Shown here one piece after another: positions 37,489-38,894 of a DNA stretch of 38,894 bases. Source of the stretch: Chlamydiota bacterium (GTDB lineage Bacteria > Chlamydiota > Chlamydiia > Chlamydiales > Rhabdochlamydiaceae); NCBI GenBank assembly GCA_013287705.1, contig JABDDH010000005.1:1-38894 (forward strand). The letters are read 5' to 3'. The translations under genes and the position numbers were made by a program. Below the pieces are notes generated by a model, which saw only the letters and a program-made list of their open reading frames with translations, did not search any database and was not told where the DNA came from. How positions within the stretch are numbered: the first letter of the stretch is position 1; each line of letters opens with the position of its first letter.

Positions 37489-38415
37489 TTATACTGCACT
37501 TAAGGTTCTGATAAGAGAGTCTGTGAAAGTCTGAGATCCTTTAGTGACAGCCTCAAGAGCCTCTTGAAGTGCTTTAATTCGAGCTTTAAACTCTTTATTA
37601 GCCTTCTCTTGTCCTTGATTGTTAGTCTCTTGAATCGTTTTAAGGACAGTAAATGCAGCATTAGCATTTGCGCCTTGTTCGATTGTTTCAGCAATAGTCT
37701 TCTGAGCAGTTCCTGCCTGAATCGTTGAAACACCGGAACCAATAGCACCAGCAGCTGAAGCCGTACCACCTATGGTTTTAAGTATTGTGAGGATATAAGG
37801 ACCAAATTTTGCCGTCATTACTGACTTCAATCCGTTGGCTAAACTTGCACCGACAGTCGTTTGAGATGTTGCGACTCCACCGGCAATTGCCACAAGAGCA
37901 ATGATAGCAACAGTAATCACCATACCCCATTCTTTACTACCAACAGCATTTCCAATAGCTTCCGCCATTTTAGCCATTCCCAACTGCATAAAGTCATATT
38001 TGGACCCGCATGCAGCTCCCAAAATTTGAGAAGTAAGACCCGCCACTGCTAAGGTAATCGCAAATGGATTTGCTGTGGCAACAGCAACAACGACTGTTGC
38101 AATAGAGAGAATCCAACCGAAAATGCTTTTTCTAGAGTTGGCCTCTTCAGCATCTTTTTGAGCTTGCCACTGCTTGTCTACAATTACTGATTGGGCATCC
38201 GCTGATGCTTTCATGTTATTAATATTTGTCTGACCCATCGCAATGTTATTCTGATCGTTTTTTGACTTTGTCTCCGCTGCAGTCGTCTGATACTGAACGA
38301 GTAAGGTATTAGCTTGAAGTAACAAGAGGTCCAGTCCAGTCAGAGGGACCTCTTTTCGACCATTCTCTAAAGGTACATTTCTTGGATCATTAACTACAGG
38401 TGATGGAAGTGCCAT
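37489..38415 (-). CDS. Putative T3SS hydrophobic translocator (SctE: YopB/IpaB/EspD/CopB-like)
   Basis: Helical N-terminus, hydrophobic hairpin IFGWILSIATVVVAVATANPFAITLAVAGLTSQI ... WGMVITVAIIALVAIAGGVA, helical C-terminus. Confidence 0.6.
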   Translation of the reverse strand: MALPSPVVNDPRNVPLENGRKEVPLTGLDLLLLQANTLLVQYQTTAAETKSKNDQNNIAMGQTNINNMKASADAQSVIVDKQWQAQKDAEEANSRKSIFGWILSIATVVVAVATANPFAITLAVAGLTSQILGAACGSKYDFMQLGMAKMAEAIGNAVGSKEWGMVITVAIIALVAIAGGVATSQTTVGASLANGLKSVMTAKFGPYILTILKTIGGTASAAGAIGSGVSTIQAGTAQKTIAETIEQGANANAAFTVLKTIQETNNQGQEKANKEFKARIKALQEALEAVTKGSQTFTDSLIRTLSAV

Positions 38416-38448
38416 TTTTATATCTCCTTAATATTTTATTTAATTAAA

Positions 38449-38883
38449 TTAATTAACCCCGCCCATTCCTTTTCCAAGAATCGAATTCATCGTGTTCGTA
38501 TCGACGATCTTACCTAGGAGGTCTAAGACTCTGTTATTGTTTGTCTGGGCATCTTGTAAGTTTTGTCCAGCAGAAGTTGTCTGGGCACCCACTTGAGTCT
38601 GTTTGTTCTGGGCATCAACCGAGGCACTACTGTACTTTAATTGGTATTGAGATTGTCTTCTTGAGAAGTCAGCGTCGCTTTCTCCATCCCTCTTAATAGG
38701 AGCATTGTCAGCAATATACTTAAGAGCATCACAAAGGGCTGTTGCTACAGATGTTGCAAAAAGAGCAAATTGAGTGGCAGCAGAGGCAAGAGAGGCTCTA
38801 ACGCGCTCTGAAACAGTACCAGCGAGTAGGCAACCACCGATGTTTCTTCCCATAAACATTGTTTGAGTTGTTTCTGTAGCCAT
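38449..38883 (-). CDS. Small helical T3SS-cluster protein (filament/tip or substrate candidate)
   Basis: 144 aa, Ala/Gln/Ser/Thr-rich helical protein, 33 nt upstream of the SctE-like gene. Confidence 0.6.
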   Translation of the reverse strand: MATETTQTMFMGRNIGGCLLAGTVSERVRASLASAATQFALFATSVATALCDALKYIADNAPIKRDGESDADFSRRQSQYQLKYSSASVDAQNKQTQVGAQTTSAGQNLQDAQTNNNRVLDLLGKIVDTNTMNSILGKGMGGVN

Positions 38884-38894
38884 TTTTTATTCTC

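Overview
This window looks like a chromosomal segment from a chlamydia-related bacterium (Chlamydiae, probably Parachlamydiales-type). The lineage call is my inference from gene content and order: a dnaJ/rpsU/tsaB ... lon/rfaE-like/rnz ... ABC-F/xer block resembling C. trachomatis CT341-CT348, a non-mitochondrial ATP/ADP translocase, a CT398-like zinc-ribbon coiled-coil protein, a SET-domain protein, and mfd-alaS. Housekeeping genes are interspersed with likely host-interaction genes. Main points: (1) a LRR protein whose C-terminal half resembles the IpaH/SspH/SlrP NEL E3 ubiquitin ligase domain, including a CxD motif (CED, Cys332); (2) a four-gene minus-strand cluster at the right edge that looks like a type III secretion translocon module, with two near-identical consensus promoters and a hairpin after three of the genes; (3) a tandem pseudokinase-kinase protein at the left edge, missed by the ORF track because it runs off the window; (4) small non-autonomous inverted-repeat elements, two sharing TACCATT termini and apparent 3-bp target duplications, several of which form the ends of neighbouring genes; (5) two related long palindromes, one with a second perfect palindrome nested in its loop; (6) a secreted AdoMetDC-like protein with an altered self-cleavage motif beside a GAMT/RMT2-like methyltransferase; and rnpB. 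All homology statements come from reading motifs by eye; no database search was run.
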